A stretch of 19,035 nt of DNA from NCBI GenBank assembly GCA_035315685.1, contig DATFXR010000079.1:1-19035 (forward strand). Direction: 5' to 3'. This document shows, one piece after another, positions 1 through 7,675 of this stretch; within the stretch, counting starts at the first letter, position 1; the number at the start of each line of letters is the position of its first letter. Origin of the DNA: QHWK01 sp035315685 (GTDB taxonomy: Bacteria; Acidobacteriota; Vicinamibacteria; Vicinamibacterales; CAVVIG01). The notes below the pieces were generated by a model. The model searched no databases, was not told the origin of the DNA, and worked only from the letters and a program-made list of their open reading frames with translations. The translations under genes and the position numbers were made by a program.

Positions 1-1669
1 GCGTTCCCGCGCTCTCTGCATCTGACCAGACGCGGCCTCGAATGAGCGGGATTTTCATCGTCGCAAAGTAGTGGGCGCTGATCCGTTGAACAATCGGTGC
101 CTCGGCTGCCGTCATGTCCCGTCCGGGCACGTCGACCACCGACCGTTGGCCCGACCGGGGTGGGATCCCGCTGTAGGTGGCGAGCGCGACCGATTCGACT
201 TGCGGCACGTCTGCCATACGATTCCGGAGGCGCTCATAGAACGTGGCGCGGTCGGCCCATTCCGTGTGACTGGTCGTGGGCGCTGATCTGTCTGGAAGAT
301 TGATCGACGCGATGATCACATGGTGCGGATCGTAGCCAAGCGACGTCCGGTACAGACCAATGAGCACACGGACGGCCGCGCCGGTGCCCGCGAGCAACAG
401 CACCGTCAGCGCGATTTGAGCCGCGAGCAGGAGGTGATGCGCTCGCCGGCTTTCGACGCCGGCGGTCGTCCCGGCCGTCGCCGTCAGGCGTGGGCGCGAA
501 AACGACAAGGCCGGTGACAGTCCACAAATCAAGGCGCACGCCATCGCAAGGCCTGCACTGAAGAGCAAGACCGGTACATTGACGGGCACTGCGATGAGGT
601 TCCCGACCGGAACCGAATTGGGGGGCAAGAGCCTGAGCATCGCCGGCAGGCCCCAGTAGCCCGCCACAACGCCCAGTGCCGCGCCGTTGGATGCCAGGAG
701 CAGCGACTCCACGAGGAGCTGCCTCACCAACCGTCCACGACTGGCCCCTATGGCGGCGCGCACGGCGAACTCATGCGCCCGCGAGGTTCCGCGCGCCAAC
801 AGCAGGATGGATACGTTCGCGCACGCGAGCAGGAGCAGCAACATCGACGCCGCGAAGATCAACAGGAGGGTCGGCGCAAAGTCGGCCGACCGCTGTGTCT
901 CCACCAGACTTCGTACGAGCGGACGCACCTCCTTCGGAAAGCGTTCCGGGGCCTCCTTGGCGAATTGGTCGAAGAGCGGCTGAAGTCGCTGTTCGGCCAT
1001 GCGTTGAGTGACGCCCCGCTTGAGACGCGCCTGGACGCTCCATGCGAAGTTCGGATCGAAGGTCAGATGAATGGGAACGAGAATCTCCGGACCGGTGTAA
1101 AAGTAATGACGTGGCAACACGCCAATCACGGTGTAGGGTTCGCGGTTCAAAGAGAGGGTCTGCCCCACGGCCTCAGGCTGCCCGCCGAAGTGTCGCTGCC
1201 AGAACCGATAGGTGAGCACGACCACCCGTTGGGGCTGCTCGCCCGCCGGCCCGTCCGCCTCATTGAAGACTCGTCCGAGGAGGGCCGGAACCCCGAGTAC
1301 GTTCAAACCGTTTGCTGAAAAATACCGGGTGCGCACCGCTTCCGGGAGGCCCTGGCCGGTCAGCGTCATCTCCCAGGTGTTCGAGGCGAAGGCGCCGTCC
1401 AGGACGTCGCTGTGTTGCAGGGCGACGAGCTGTCGCGCCGTGACAGACAGACCACGCGGCTTGCCTTTGTCGATCATGCCAAGCGTGACGATCCGATTGA
1501 TATCGGCGAATGGGAAGGGATCCAGTAATGCCGCACTCACGACGCTAAACAGCCCTGTAGCGGTGGCAATCCCGATTGCCAGGGAGACGACAGCCGTCGC
1601 GGCGAAACCGGGGCTCCGGCGGAAGATACGCAGCGCATATCGGAGATCTGCGGCGAAGATGTCCAGCAA
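1..1669 (-). CDS. ADOP-family ABC transporter permease (MacB/FtsX type), C-terminus beyond the left edge
   Basis: An open frame of about 556 codons runs from TTG at 1667-1669 to the window edge without a stop. An in-frame TGA at 1679-1681 bars a longer reading, and GAGGAA six bases before the TTG is a good ribosome-binding site, so I chose this start. The protein opens with the ADOP N-terminus (LRYALRIFRRSPGF) and a first membrane helix near residues 20-45. A MacB-like extracytoplasmic domain follows. An FtsX domain then begins near residue 265, with a very hydrophobic helix, the family signature EFAVRAAIGASRGRLVRQLL and two more helices. ADOP proteins are usually about 800-900 aa with two FtsX domains; the second would lie outside. 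The N-terminal cytoplasmic extension many ADOPs carry is absent. Family members lack their own ATPase, and the substrate is unknown. No partner ATPase gene is visible here. Confidence 0.88.
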   Translation of the reverse strand, partial: MLDIFAADLRYALRIFRRSPGFAATAVVSLAIGIATATGLFSVVSAALLDPFPFADINRIVTLGMIDKGKPRGLSVTARQLVALQHSDVLDGAFASNTWEMTLTGQGLPEAVRTRYFSANGLNVLGVPALLGRVFNEADGPAGEQPQRVVVLTYRFWQRHFGGQPEAVGQTLSLNREPYTVIGVLPRHYFYTGPEILVPIHLTFDPNFAWSVQARLKRGVTQRMAEQRLQPLFDQFAKEAPERFPKEVRPLVRSLVETQRSADFAPTLLLIFAASMLLLLLACANVSILLLARGTSRAHEFAVRAAIGASRGRLVRQLLVESLLLASNGAALGVVAGYWGLPAMLRLLPPNSVPVGNLIAVPVNVPVLLFSAGLAMACALICGLSPALSFSRPRLTATAGTTAGVESRRAHHLLLAAQIALTVLLLAGTGAAVRVLIGLYRTSLGYDPHHVIIASINLPDRSAPTTSHTEWADRATFYERLRNRMADVPQVESVALATYSGIPPRSGQRSVVDVPGRDMTAAEAPIVQRISAHYFATMKIPLIRGRVWSDAESAGT

Positions 1670-1859
1670 GAAGTTTCCTCAGCGACGAGCGCGAAAGAAC
1701 ATTACCACTCGGGAGCGATCAGCCACGATCAAATCAACGAGGGGCCGTCTCGCCTCCCAGTCGCGCAAGCGCGGCGTTCTGACCGCGATGTCATGCATCC
1801 GACTCTCGATGGGCGGACGTACGATGAGTTTCCGCTCGCCTTCAATCGTGTTCTCGCGG

Positions 1860-2210
1860 ATGGCAGTGCATGACGGGACGATCGGACCCGATTCCCGCGT
1901 ATTGGAGCAGTACGGGCCGTTCCAGCACGTCAAGCATGAACTGATTCGTACCGAGAGAAGCTATTGACCGCGTCGGAATTCAACTTCCTCTTTATCGAAC
2001 GCGCCCAGCCAACCTCGCAGCGCTAGAGGCAGAACTGGATCGGCTCCGTCCCCTTCCGGTGCGCGTGAACGTGAGCACGAGTGAAGGTGACGCATTCGAA
2101 AGGCTCTCATCGATCCTCGCCGACCTCGCCCGAGATCGCGCCCGAATGGCTCCCGCGTTCCTGTTTGTCGACCCCTACGGATTCAAGATTCCCGCCCAGC
2201 TAGAAGCGTT
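1860..2210 (+). pseudogene. TcmP-like (three-Cys-motif partner) gene, decayed
   Basis: Pieces resembling the TcmP family appear in order but in three different frames. Frame 3 from ATG 1860 gives IGPDSRVLEQYGPFQHVKHE. Frame 2, about 1940-2012, gives YREKLLTASEFNFLFIERA. Frame 1, from about 2013, gives LAALEAELDRLRPLPVRVNV and then the family's aromatic-rich motif APAFLFVDPYGFKIP. The frame 2 reading ends at TAG 2024-2026, so a 1-nt shift near 2010 is needed to continue. The family's DGFAGPG-type segment, expected between the first two pieces, is missing, so there is also an internal deletion. The last piece is joined in frame to a recombinase tail. TcmP proteins are typically carried on mobile elements and phages; their biochemical role is not settled. 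Family assignment is by motif memory only. Confidence 0.6.
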
Positions 2211-2595
2211 CCTGTCCTCGGAGTCGATCGATCTCACGAGCTACAGCCGTCAACGCGACAAGCTGCGCGAGGAACTGACGCTCGCGCAAATCGACCGCCA
2301 CACCGAAGCAGTCGATGAACTCGACGTACGGGGCATCCTGGCGTTCGCAGAACGTATCCTGCCGCGCGCATCAGACCTGTGGGTCCAGGCGTCGCTCGAT
2401 TACAAGCAGCGATTGCAGGCGCTGTTTTTTCCGGAAGGAATCGCGTACGACGGAAATCGATTCAATCGAACCGCCGCAACGGCACCACTTTTCAACTACT
2501 TGGCGCCGTCCGAGAGTGCTGATGAAAAGATGGTGAGCCGGGGGGGAATCGAACCCCCAACCCGCAGATTAAGAGTCTGCTGCTCTGCCAATTGA
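2211..2595 (+). pseudogene. Serine recombinase C-terminal fragment, ending antisense inside tRNA-Lys
   Basis: From about 2215 the frame carries the characteristic C-terminal tail of large serine recombinases: the coiled-coil stretch RQRDKLREELTLAQIDRHTE, then ILAFAERILPRASDLWVQAS, then FFPEGIAYDGNRF and NYLAPSE. The catalytic resolvase domain, recombinase domain and zinc ribbon are all absent, so this cannot be a working enzyme. The reading frame is continuous upstream with the TcmP remnant (an ORF runs from ATG 2059), giving a chimeric polypeptide of 178 codons. Its last roughly 20 codons read antisense through tRNA-Lys (the GGIEPPT peptide is the reversed T-arm) and stop at 2593-2595. Such tails next to tRNA genes are common for integrating elements. 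Expression is doubtful. Confidence 0.7.
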
Positions 2596-2606
2596 GCTAC
2601 CGGCCC
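2531..2606 (-). tRNA. tRNA-Lys (anticodon CTT)
   Basis: On the minus strand the cloverleaf is complete. The acceptor stem is GGGCCGG/CCGGCTC with one G-U pair, followed by the D-arm GCTC...GAGC. The anticodon stem GCAGA/TCTGC encloses loop CTCTTAA, so the anticodon is CTT. The T-arm is GGGGG TTCGATT CCCCC and the discriminator is A. CCA is encoded at 2531-2533, giving 76 nt in all. The 3' half is overlapped by the recombinase-fragment reading frame on the other strand. Confidence 0.96.
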
Positions 2607-2658
2607 AGGATGGAGCGTGCGTGATCAGCACGCGAGCGGCGCGCTGAGACAAAATGCG

Positions 2659-2664
2659 ATTTTA
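2659..2664 (-). promoter_or_regulatory. Possible -10 box for tRNA-Lys
   Basis: On the minus strand the sequence TAAAAT lies about 53 nt upstream of the mature tRNA-Lys 5' end, in an otherwise GC-rich and gene-free gap (2607-2826). No good -35 hexamer is seen at 16-18 nt spacing, so this is a weak call. Confidence 0.25.
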
Positions 2665-2826
2665 GCACAGCAGCGACTGAGAAGCGGGCGGCTGGTTCAT
2701 GACATTCGAATCAGACGCTCGCTCCTCGATCTGACACGGGATCTCACGCGGGCCGCCCCGCCACTATTGACGCTCGCCGTGGATCTCAACTGGAAGCGAA
2801 GGCTGGCGATCGTATCGTCCGAAGGG

Positions 2827-2903
2827 TGGCGCGCCCGGAGGGAGTCGAACCCCCGGCCTACAGGTTCGAAGCCTGTCGCTCTATCCAGCTGAGCTACGGG
2901 CGC
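2827..2903 (-). tRNA. tRNA-Arg (anticodon TCG)
   Basis: The minus-strand cloverleaf has acceptor GCGCCCG/CGGGCGC and D-arm GCTC...GAGC. The anticodon stem ACAGG/CCTGT encloses loop CTTCGAA, so the anticodon is TCG. The T-arm is GGGGG TTCGACT CCCTC, the discriminator is G, and CCA is encoded at 2827-2829 (77 nt). It begins only 13 nt after the peptidase stop codon in the same direction, so it may be processed from a shared transcript. Confidence 0.96.
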
Positions 2904-2916
2904 GCACCACGTCATT

Positions 2917-4407
2917 CTACTTCTTTGCTGCGGCCATGAACGCCTCGATCTCGCGCGGCGTGCGTGGCGCACCGGCCGACAACATGACCGGCTCCGTCGT
3001 CGTGATCAGCACGTCGTCTTCGATCCGGACGCCGATGCCGTCGTAGCGATCGAGCGCCGAACGCACGGACTGCTGCTCAGACGCCGGCAGCTTGCGAAAG
3101 ACCTCGCTCGCCACCACATCGTCCTTCCGCACGTAGACGCCCGGCTCGTTCGTAAACACCATCTTCGGTTCGAACGTGCGCTGACGATCGAAGACGTCGT
3201 GCGTCTGGAGGCCGAGCGGATGACCAGGTCCGTGAAACAGGTACAGCTCCGACTGCTCGCGGACGGTCTTCGTCATCAGCCCGAGCTTCACCAGCTCGCG
3301 GCCGACGACGTCCTGGGCGCGCTCGTGGATCTCGATGAACTTGTGTCCCGGACGCATCAGCGGCAGCGTTTCGTTCTGTGCGGCGAGCACGATCTCGTAG
3401 ATCGCGCGCTGTTCGGGTGAGAAGCTGCCGTCGGCCGGATAAGTGCGCGTGACGTCGGCGGAATAGCCTTCGACCTCCGCGCCCAGATCCGTCAACAGCA
3501 AGCCTTCGCGCACGATCGGATCGTTGTTGGTCTCGTAGTGGAGCGTCGTCGCGTTGCGTCCCGCCGCGACGATCGACGGGAACGCCCAGCAGCAGGCGCC
3601 GAGATTCCGGAACGTGAACTCGATCGCCGCCTGCACTTCGTACTCGTGCGCAGCAGTGAGCACGCGCGTCATCGCCGCTTTCTGCGCTTCGACGGTGACC
3701 GCGACGGCACGCCGGATCAGCGCGATCTCGGCGTCGCTCTTGATCTCGCGCATCGCGAACAGAATCGGCGAGGCGTCGCGGATCCGGATCTCGGGATAGC
3801 GACGCCGCAGTTCGTCGGCGAACCGCTGCTCACGCGGCATGTCGCGGGCGCGACGATCGTGGAGCACGAGCCAGAGCTCGGCGCGACCACCACGAAACGA
3901 CGACAGGAACGACGGCGCAATCGGCGGCAGATACGTCGAGGACGGTCCTGGTCGCTCGCTGAACGGGCCACCCTGGAGCAGTGCGTCGACGAACCGATTG
4001 AACGACCGAGCCGGCCGCACGTTGTTTACCGCCGTCGCTGCGGTGATTTCGGATGGCGACGCGAGCCGCCCGGTCCAGCGCTCGCTCGACGGATCGCGCT
4101 CGGCCGCGAACAGCAACTCGGGATGCTGCGCTTCTCCAGGCAGGAGAACAAGAGTAGCGTCCGGCACGTTCATGCCGGTCAGGTAGAGCAGGTTGTCTTC
4201 CTGGCGAAAGGGCCAGTCGATGTCGCCGGTGCGCCGCTGCGCCTCCGCCGCGAACGCGACGAGCACCGCGTCGGTTCCGATCGCCTTCGCGACAGCCGCG
4301 CGCCGCGCCGCGTACTCAGCTGGAGCGATGCCGGTGCCGTCGCTTGACGCGGGAACCGAGGCGACGAGCACGACGCTCGCGACGGCGGCGATGAACGAAA
4401 ACCTCAC
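2917..4407 (-). CDS. pepP: Exported Xaa-Pro aminopeptidase (M24B metallopeptidase)
   Basis: A 496-aa protein that removes N-terminal residues preceding proline, using a dinuclear metal site. The GTG start at 4405-4407 follows GAGGA by about six bases. It begins a clear signal peptide (VRFSFIAAVASVVLVASV), so the enzyme is probably periplasmic or surface-attached. A longer reading to 4536 would translate antisense through tRNA-Arg(CCG) and is rejected. The N-terminal aminopeptidase-P domain (about 30-190) contains RQEDNLLYLTG. The C-terminal pita-bread domain has all five expected metal ligands: D307 (TDLGAE), D318 (SADVTRTYP), H396 (GPGHPLGLQTHD), E421 (TNEPGVYV) and E463 (VRIEDDVL). Length is slightly above cytosolic PepP because of the leader. 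It is bracketed by two tRNA-Arg genes and shows no operon partner. Confidence 0.93.
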   Translation of the reverse strand: MRFSFIAAVASVVLVASVPASSDGTGIAPAEYAARRAAVAKAIGTDAVLVAFAAEAQRRTGDIDWPFRQEDNLLYLTGMNVPDATLVLLPGEAQHPELLFAAERDPSSERWTGRLASPSEITAATAVNNVRPARSFNRFVDALLQGGPFSERPGPSSTYLPPIAPSFLSSFRGGRAELWLVLHDRRARDMPREQRFADELRRRYPEIRIRDASPILFAMREIKSDAEIALIRRAVAVTVEAQKAAMTRVLTAAHEYEVQAAIEFTFRNLGACCWAFPSIVAAGRNATTLHYETNNDPIVREGLLLTDLGAEVEGYSADVTRTYPADGSFSPEQRAIYEIVLAAQNETLPLMRPGHKFIEIHERAQDVVGRELVKLGLMTKTVREQSELYLFHGPGHPLGLQTHDVFDRQRTFEPKMVFTNEPGVYVRKDDVVASEVFRKLPASEQQSVRSALDRYDGIGVRIEDDVLITTTEPVMLSAGAPRTPREIEAFMAAAKK

Positions 4408-4449
4408 GCGTTCCTCAGCTCGGCATTGTAAGATAGCCTTTCTGTCCGC
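4408..4449. promoter_or_regulatory. Short divergent promoter region between the peptidase gene and tRNA-Arg(CCG)
   Basis: Only 42 nt separate the peptidase start from the 5' end of tRNA-Arg(CCG) on the opposite strand. It is the most AT-rich stretch nearby. TAAGAT at 4429-4434 is a fair plus-strand -10 box for the tRNA (predicted start near 4441). On the minus strand TACAAT and TATCTT are overlapping -10 candidates for the peptidase. Convincing -35 boxes are not visible, and those for the peptidase would have to lie in or next to the tRNA gene. Confidence 0.35.
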
Positions 4450-4526
4450 GCGCCCGTAGCTCAATTGGATAGAGCGTCGGCCTCCGGAGCCGAAGGCTAC
4501 AGGTTCGAGTCCTGTCGGGCGCGCCA
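4450..4526 (+). tRNA. tRNA-Arg (anticodon CCG)
   Basis: The cloverleaf has acceptor GCGCCCG/CGGGCGC and D-arm GCTC...GAGC. The anticodon stem TCGGC/GCCGA encloses loop CTCCGGA, so the anticodon is CCG. The T-arm is ACAGG TTCGAGT CCTGT, the discriminator is G, and CCA is encoded at 4524-4526 (77 nt). Its 5' half is nearly identical to that of tRNA-Arg(TCG) at 2827-2903, in opposite orientation. Confidence 0.96.
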
Positions 4527-4574
4527 TCCAACCCACCTGCAGCTCTGTTCGCCACAGACCCTCGAGGCGCTAAG

Positions 4575-5390
4575 ATGATCGCGGGATCACACATGCACAT
4601 CGCCAGCGCGTTCGTCACCGGTGCCCGGCTGATTCGACGGCCTCCCGATGTGCAGCTGCGCGAGTGGGTTGGCTGTTTCTGGGCGCTGCCCTGCACCCCC
4701 GACACGCGCATCCGATCGCTGCCCGACGGCTGCGCCACGCTTTCGATCGAGCTCTGCGACGGCCATCCGCCCCAGAGCTTCATCACCGGACCGCGACTCA
4801 CCCCTGGTGAATGGAGTCCTGTCCGCCAGCTCACGCTGGTGGGTGTCCGTTTACGGCCAGGCGTCCTCTTCGCGCTCACCCGCGTCCCGGCATCGAAGCT
4901 GTCCGGACGCCGCACGCGGCTGGACCGGTGGTGCGCGGCCGATGCCGCCGAGCTCGAAACAGGACTGGCCGCGGCGGCATCGCACGACGAATGCTTCGAC
5001 ACGCTGGAGGCGTTCGTTCGTACTCGTCTCCGAGAGACGCCTGTCGACGAACGGATCGCGCGTGCCGTTCGCCTGCTGAGTGGCGACGAAGGCCGAATGA
5101 AGATCGCCGATCTCGCGCAACGATGTCGGACGAGCGCGCGGCACCTGGACCGGATCTTCGGTCGCTGGGTCGGGCTGAGCCCGAAGACGTTTGCGCGCAT
5201 CATCCGCTTCCAGGCGTCGCTCGCCAGCCTCGATCCGGTCTCACCGCCCGACCTCGCGGACATCGCGAATGGTCTCGGTTTCTTCGACCAGGCGCACCTG
5301 TCCAACGAGTTCGCGCAACTCGCCGGCTTGAGCCCGCGCCGCATCGCGCCAGCCCGCGTGGCCGATTTTTCCAAGACGCAGTGCGAGTAA
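4575..5390 (+). CDS. AraC-family transcriptional regulator
   Basis: A 271-aa DNA-binding regulator. ATG 4575 is preceded by GAGG at seven bases; a second ATG six codons later is an alternative. The N-terminal half (about 20-130) resembles the small-molecule sensing domain found in many uncharacterised AraC proteins (CFWALPCTPDTRIRSLPDGC; ITGPRLTP). The C-terminal 100 residues are an AraC double helix-turn-helix: the first helices cover KIADLAQRCRTSARHLDRIF, and the second unit contains DIANGLGFFDQAHLSNEF followed by the family ending GLSPRRI. Ligand and targets are unknown. Only 18 nt separate it from the membrane-protein gene downstream, so the two are probably co-transcribed, and the membrane protein may be part of its response or sensing. 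Confidence 0.88.
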   Translation: MIAGSHMHIASAFVTGARLIRRPPDVQLREWVGCFWALPCTPDTRIRSLPDGCATLSIELCDGHPPQSFITGPRLTPGEWSPVRQLTLVGVRLRPGVLFALTRVPASKLSGRRTRLDRWCAADAAELETGLAAAASHDECFDTLEAFVRTRLRETPVDERIARAVRLLSGDEGRMKIADLAQRCRTSARHLDRIFGRWVGLSPKTFARIIRFQASLASLDPVSPPDLADIANGLGFFDQAHLSNEFAQLAGLSPRRIAPARVADFSKTQCE

Positions 5391-5408
5391 CCTGCCTACA
5401 CTCGCTGC

Positions 5409-5858
5409 ATGCTGAAGATCACATTTGGAGTGATTGCCGGACTCGTCGCATGGATCCTCCTCGTCACCCTGAGCGGATTGATCCTGCGCGCAGCCTGGCC
5501 GGCGTACGCAGCGGTCGCCGAATCGATGGCGTTCACGCTGCCGATGCTCGTCGCGCGACTCGCGATTAGCGCGGTCACCCTGTTGGCCGCGGCGCGCATC
5601 ACGGCGTTCGTCGCCCCGAAGGCGAGGACAGCGACGCTGCTGCTTGGAGCCATCCTGCTCGTGGCGTTCGTTCCCATCCACATCAACCTCTGGAACCGAT
5701 TCCCCGCCTGGTACCACGTGACCTTTCTCCTGACGCTCATCCCGCTGAGCGTCCTCGGCGGGCGACTGGGGCGGATGAGGCGGACCGGAACAGGAACCAC
5801 CCGGTTCGCAGAGATCGCGGAACGAGAGAAAGAAAAGTCTTCTCACGCTCCAGCTTAG
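5409..5858 (+). CDS. Small integral membrane protein, function unknown
   Basis: A 149-aa protein with four predicted membrane helices at about 4-26, 42-66, 76-97 and 103-121, and a short charged cytoplasmic tail (REKEKSSH). I do not recognise a named family. It lies 18 nt after the AraC regulator on the same strand; the region before its ATG lacks an obvious ribosome-binding site, which would fit translation following the upstream gene. Many AraC regulators of this kind sit beside small membrane proteins, but no role can be assigned. Confidence 0.75.
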   Translation: MLKITFGVIAGLVAWILLVTLSGLILRAAWPAYAAVAESMAFTLPMLVARLAISAVTLLAAARITAFVAPKARTATLLLGAILLVAFVPIHINLWNRFPAWYHVTFLLTLIPLSVLGGRLGRMRRTGTGTTRFAEIAEREKEKSSHAPA

Positions 5859-5926
5859 GAGCTCAACCGTAATCAATCAGGATAACGGCGCGGCGGCCAC
5901 GATAAGATGCTGCGAAGCTGATCTTC

Positions 5927-7519
5927 GTGCGCTCGACGTTGTTTCTGATCGCAATAGAGCTCGCATCTGCCGCGGCAGTTGCCGGTCTGCTGTACTTCTT
6001 CGCTCTCACCGTGCGAAGACGAGTCGCTCGCTCGAGCATCGATGGATTCGACTCGATCCGACAGACGGTCGGACACAGCACGCGTCGGCTTCCGATCGGG
6101 CTGTTCGTGGTCCTCGCGTTTGCGACTGTCGTCTACAACGGCTGGTTGATCGTCCGAGGCCTCGATCCGCGATCGCACACCACGGCGCTCCTGGCTTCGG
6201 TGACTGTCGACAGCTGGCAGGCACTCGTCCTGGCGCTCGGCAAGATCGGGCTCGCGACGCTCGGACTGCTGATTGCCACCCGGATCGTCCACAACATCCT
6301 CAACGGCCTGCAGAGCGTGGTGCGCCGCCGGGAGGATCTGAAGGATCACAACCTCGACAGGCTGTTCGCCAGCCTCGATCGCGCCATTGTCAGCACGGGG
6401 TGGTTGCTGCTCACGACGCTGGCGTGCTGGCTGCTCGCCGTTCCACAGCCAGCGATCGACACGCTCCTCCTCATCACCCGCGTATATGTCATCTTCGCCG
6501 CCGGCCTGCTGGCAATCCGGGCGACCGCGATGGTCGTGGCGCTGGCAGACGTACGCGGCCGAACATATGCGGATCGTCGCGGCTGGGTCGCGCACTATGA
6601 CCACCTGGGCCGCCTGTTACCGACGCTGAGCGCATGCGTCGAGTACGCGCTCTGGATCGGGATGGTCGCGCTCGTCCTGTTCCAGCTGAGCCCGGTGCAG
6701 GGCCTTGCGGCCTGGGGCCCCCGGCTCGTCGAAGCGATCGCGATCTTCTTCGTCGGCCGAGTGCTCATCGAAGTCGCGCACCTCGAGATCGATCGGCGGA
6801 TGACGGCACCCCAGGGGCTCGACGAGCTCGCACTCCGTCGGCGCGCGACGATGACGCCTCTCGTGCACAGCGTGTTCACCTACGCGGCGTACTTCGGTCT
6901 TGCCGTTCTCATGCTCGCGTCGCTCGGTTTCAATCCGATGCCGTTTCTGGCTGGCGCGGGAATTCTCGGCCTGGTCGTGGGCTTCGGCGCCCAGTCGCTG
7001 ATCAATGACGTCGTGTCGGGCTTCTTCATTCTGTTCGAGAACGTGTACCTCGTCGGCGAGCTCATCGAAGTCGACAAAGCCAAGGGCATTGTCGAAGCGA
7101 TTGAATTCCGCGTCACGAAGATTCGAGACGATGACGGGCGGCTGCACGTGATTCGGAACGGAGACATGAAACCCGTCATCAACTACTCGAAGGGGTATGC
7201 GATGGCGGTCGTGCCGGTGGACGTGGCGTACGATGCGGACCTCCGGATCGTCTTTCATACGCTTCGCGAAGCCGGCAAGCGAGTTCGATCCGACGATCGC
7301 AACGTGGTCGCCGATCTGCGGGTCGAGGGCATCTCGGCCTTCGGACCGTCTGCGATGACCGTGAGGACGGCGACGCGGGTCAGACCCGGCACCAACGAGA
7401 AAGTCGCCACCGCGATCCGCCTGGCGATCAAAGAAGAGTTCGATCGCCAGGTTGCGGACGACGCTCCCCGCCAGACGCTCATTCCCGCCGCCGCCGTTCG
7501 CGCGCGCTCGACCAGCTGA
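5927..7519 (+). CDS. Large MscS-type mechanosensitive channel
   Basis: A 530-aa inner-membrane protein expected to open under membrane tension and release solutes during hypo-osmotic shock. The start is GTG 5927; an in-frame alternative TTG lies four codons later, and the ribosome-binding site is weak. About eight hydrophobic segments precede the MscS core, more than the three of E. coli MscS, so it resembles the larger multi-helix relatives. The pore-lining helix and beta-domain are clear: PFLAGAGILGLVVGFGAQSL, then INDVVSGFFILFENVYLVGE and HVIRNGDMKPVINYSKG. The C-terminal alpha/beta domain (about 425-515) follows. The gene stands alone, 68 nt after the previous one. Confidence 0.92.
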   Translation: MRSTLFLIAIELASAAAVAGLLYFFALTVRRRVARSSIDGFDSIRQTVGHSTRRLPIGLFVVLAFATVVYNGWLIVRGLDPRSHTTALLASVTVDSWQALVLALGKIGLATLGLLIATRIVHNILNGLQSVVRRREDLKDHNLDRLFASLDRAIVSTGWLLLTTLACWLLAVPQPAIDTLLLITRVYVIFAAGLLAIRATAMVVALADVRGRTYADRRGWVAHYDHLGRLLPTLSACVEYALWIGMVALVLFQLSPVQGLAAWGPRLVEAIAIFFVGRVLIEVAHLEIDRRMTAPQGLDELALRRRATMTPLVHSVFTYAAYFGLAVLMLASLGFNPMPFLAGAGILGLVVGFGAQSLINDVVSGFFILFENVYLVGELIEVDKAKGIVEAIEFRVTKIRDDDGRLHVIRNGDMKPVINYSKGYAMAVVPVDVAYDADLRIVFHTLREAGKRVRSDDRNVVADLRVEGISAFGPSAMTVRTATRVRPGTNEKVATAIRLAIKEEFDRQVADDAPRQTLIPAAAVRARSTS

Positions 7520-7568
7520 TCGGGCGCCAACACGGTCACCTCGACAAGCGGACGATATCGTGCAAACG

Positions 7569-7592
7569 CCTTATCGCGATCGGCGCGTAAGG
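7569..7592. terminator. Hairpin downstream of the mscS-type gene, possible terminator
   Basis: CCTTA-T-CGCG-ATCGG-CGCG-TAAGG folds into a nine-pair stem with one bulged T and a five-base loop, 50 nt after the channel gene stop. There is no T-run after it, so intrinsic termination is uncertain; it could also be a processing or regulatory structure in the leader of the acidic-protein gene at 7676. Confidence 0.3.
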
Positions 7593-7675
7593 GTCGCGTG
7601 AACACCTCGCGTAGAGCTGACTGGCGCACACGGGCATCGGCCTTGCTGCGCCTCCGCGTTCAACGAGGAGGCGCC

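Noticed and set aside
1212..1967. Plus-strand frame of 251 codons opposite the ADOP permease
   Set aside because: The part over the permease is antisense; only the final segment from about 1860 resembles TcmP, and that is reported as a pseudogene.
2697..2972. Small frames across tRNA-Arg(TCG) with a TGFEPVGRGFDSLRA-type peptide
   Set aside because: This peptide is a known artefact of translating tRNA genes.
4408..4536. N-terminal extension of the peptidase to an ATG at 4536
   Set aside because: It would translate antisense through tRNA-Arg(CCG) (giving the artefact peptide TGLEPVAFGSGG). The GTG at 4407 has a ribosome-binding site and begins a signal peptide.
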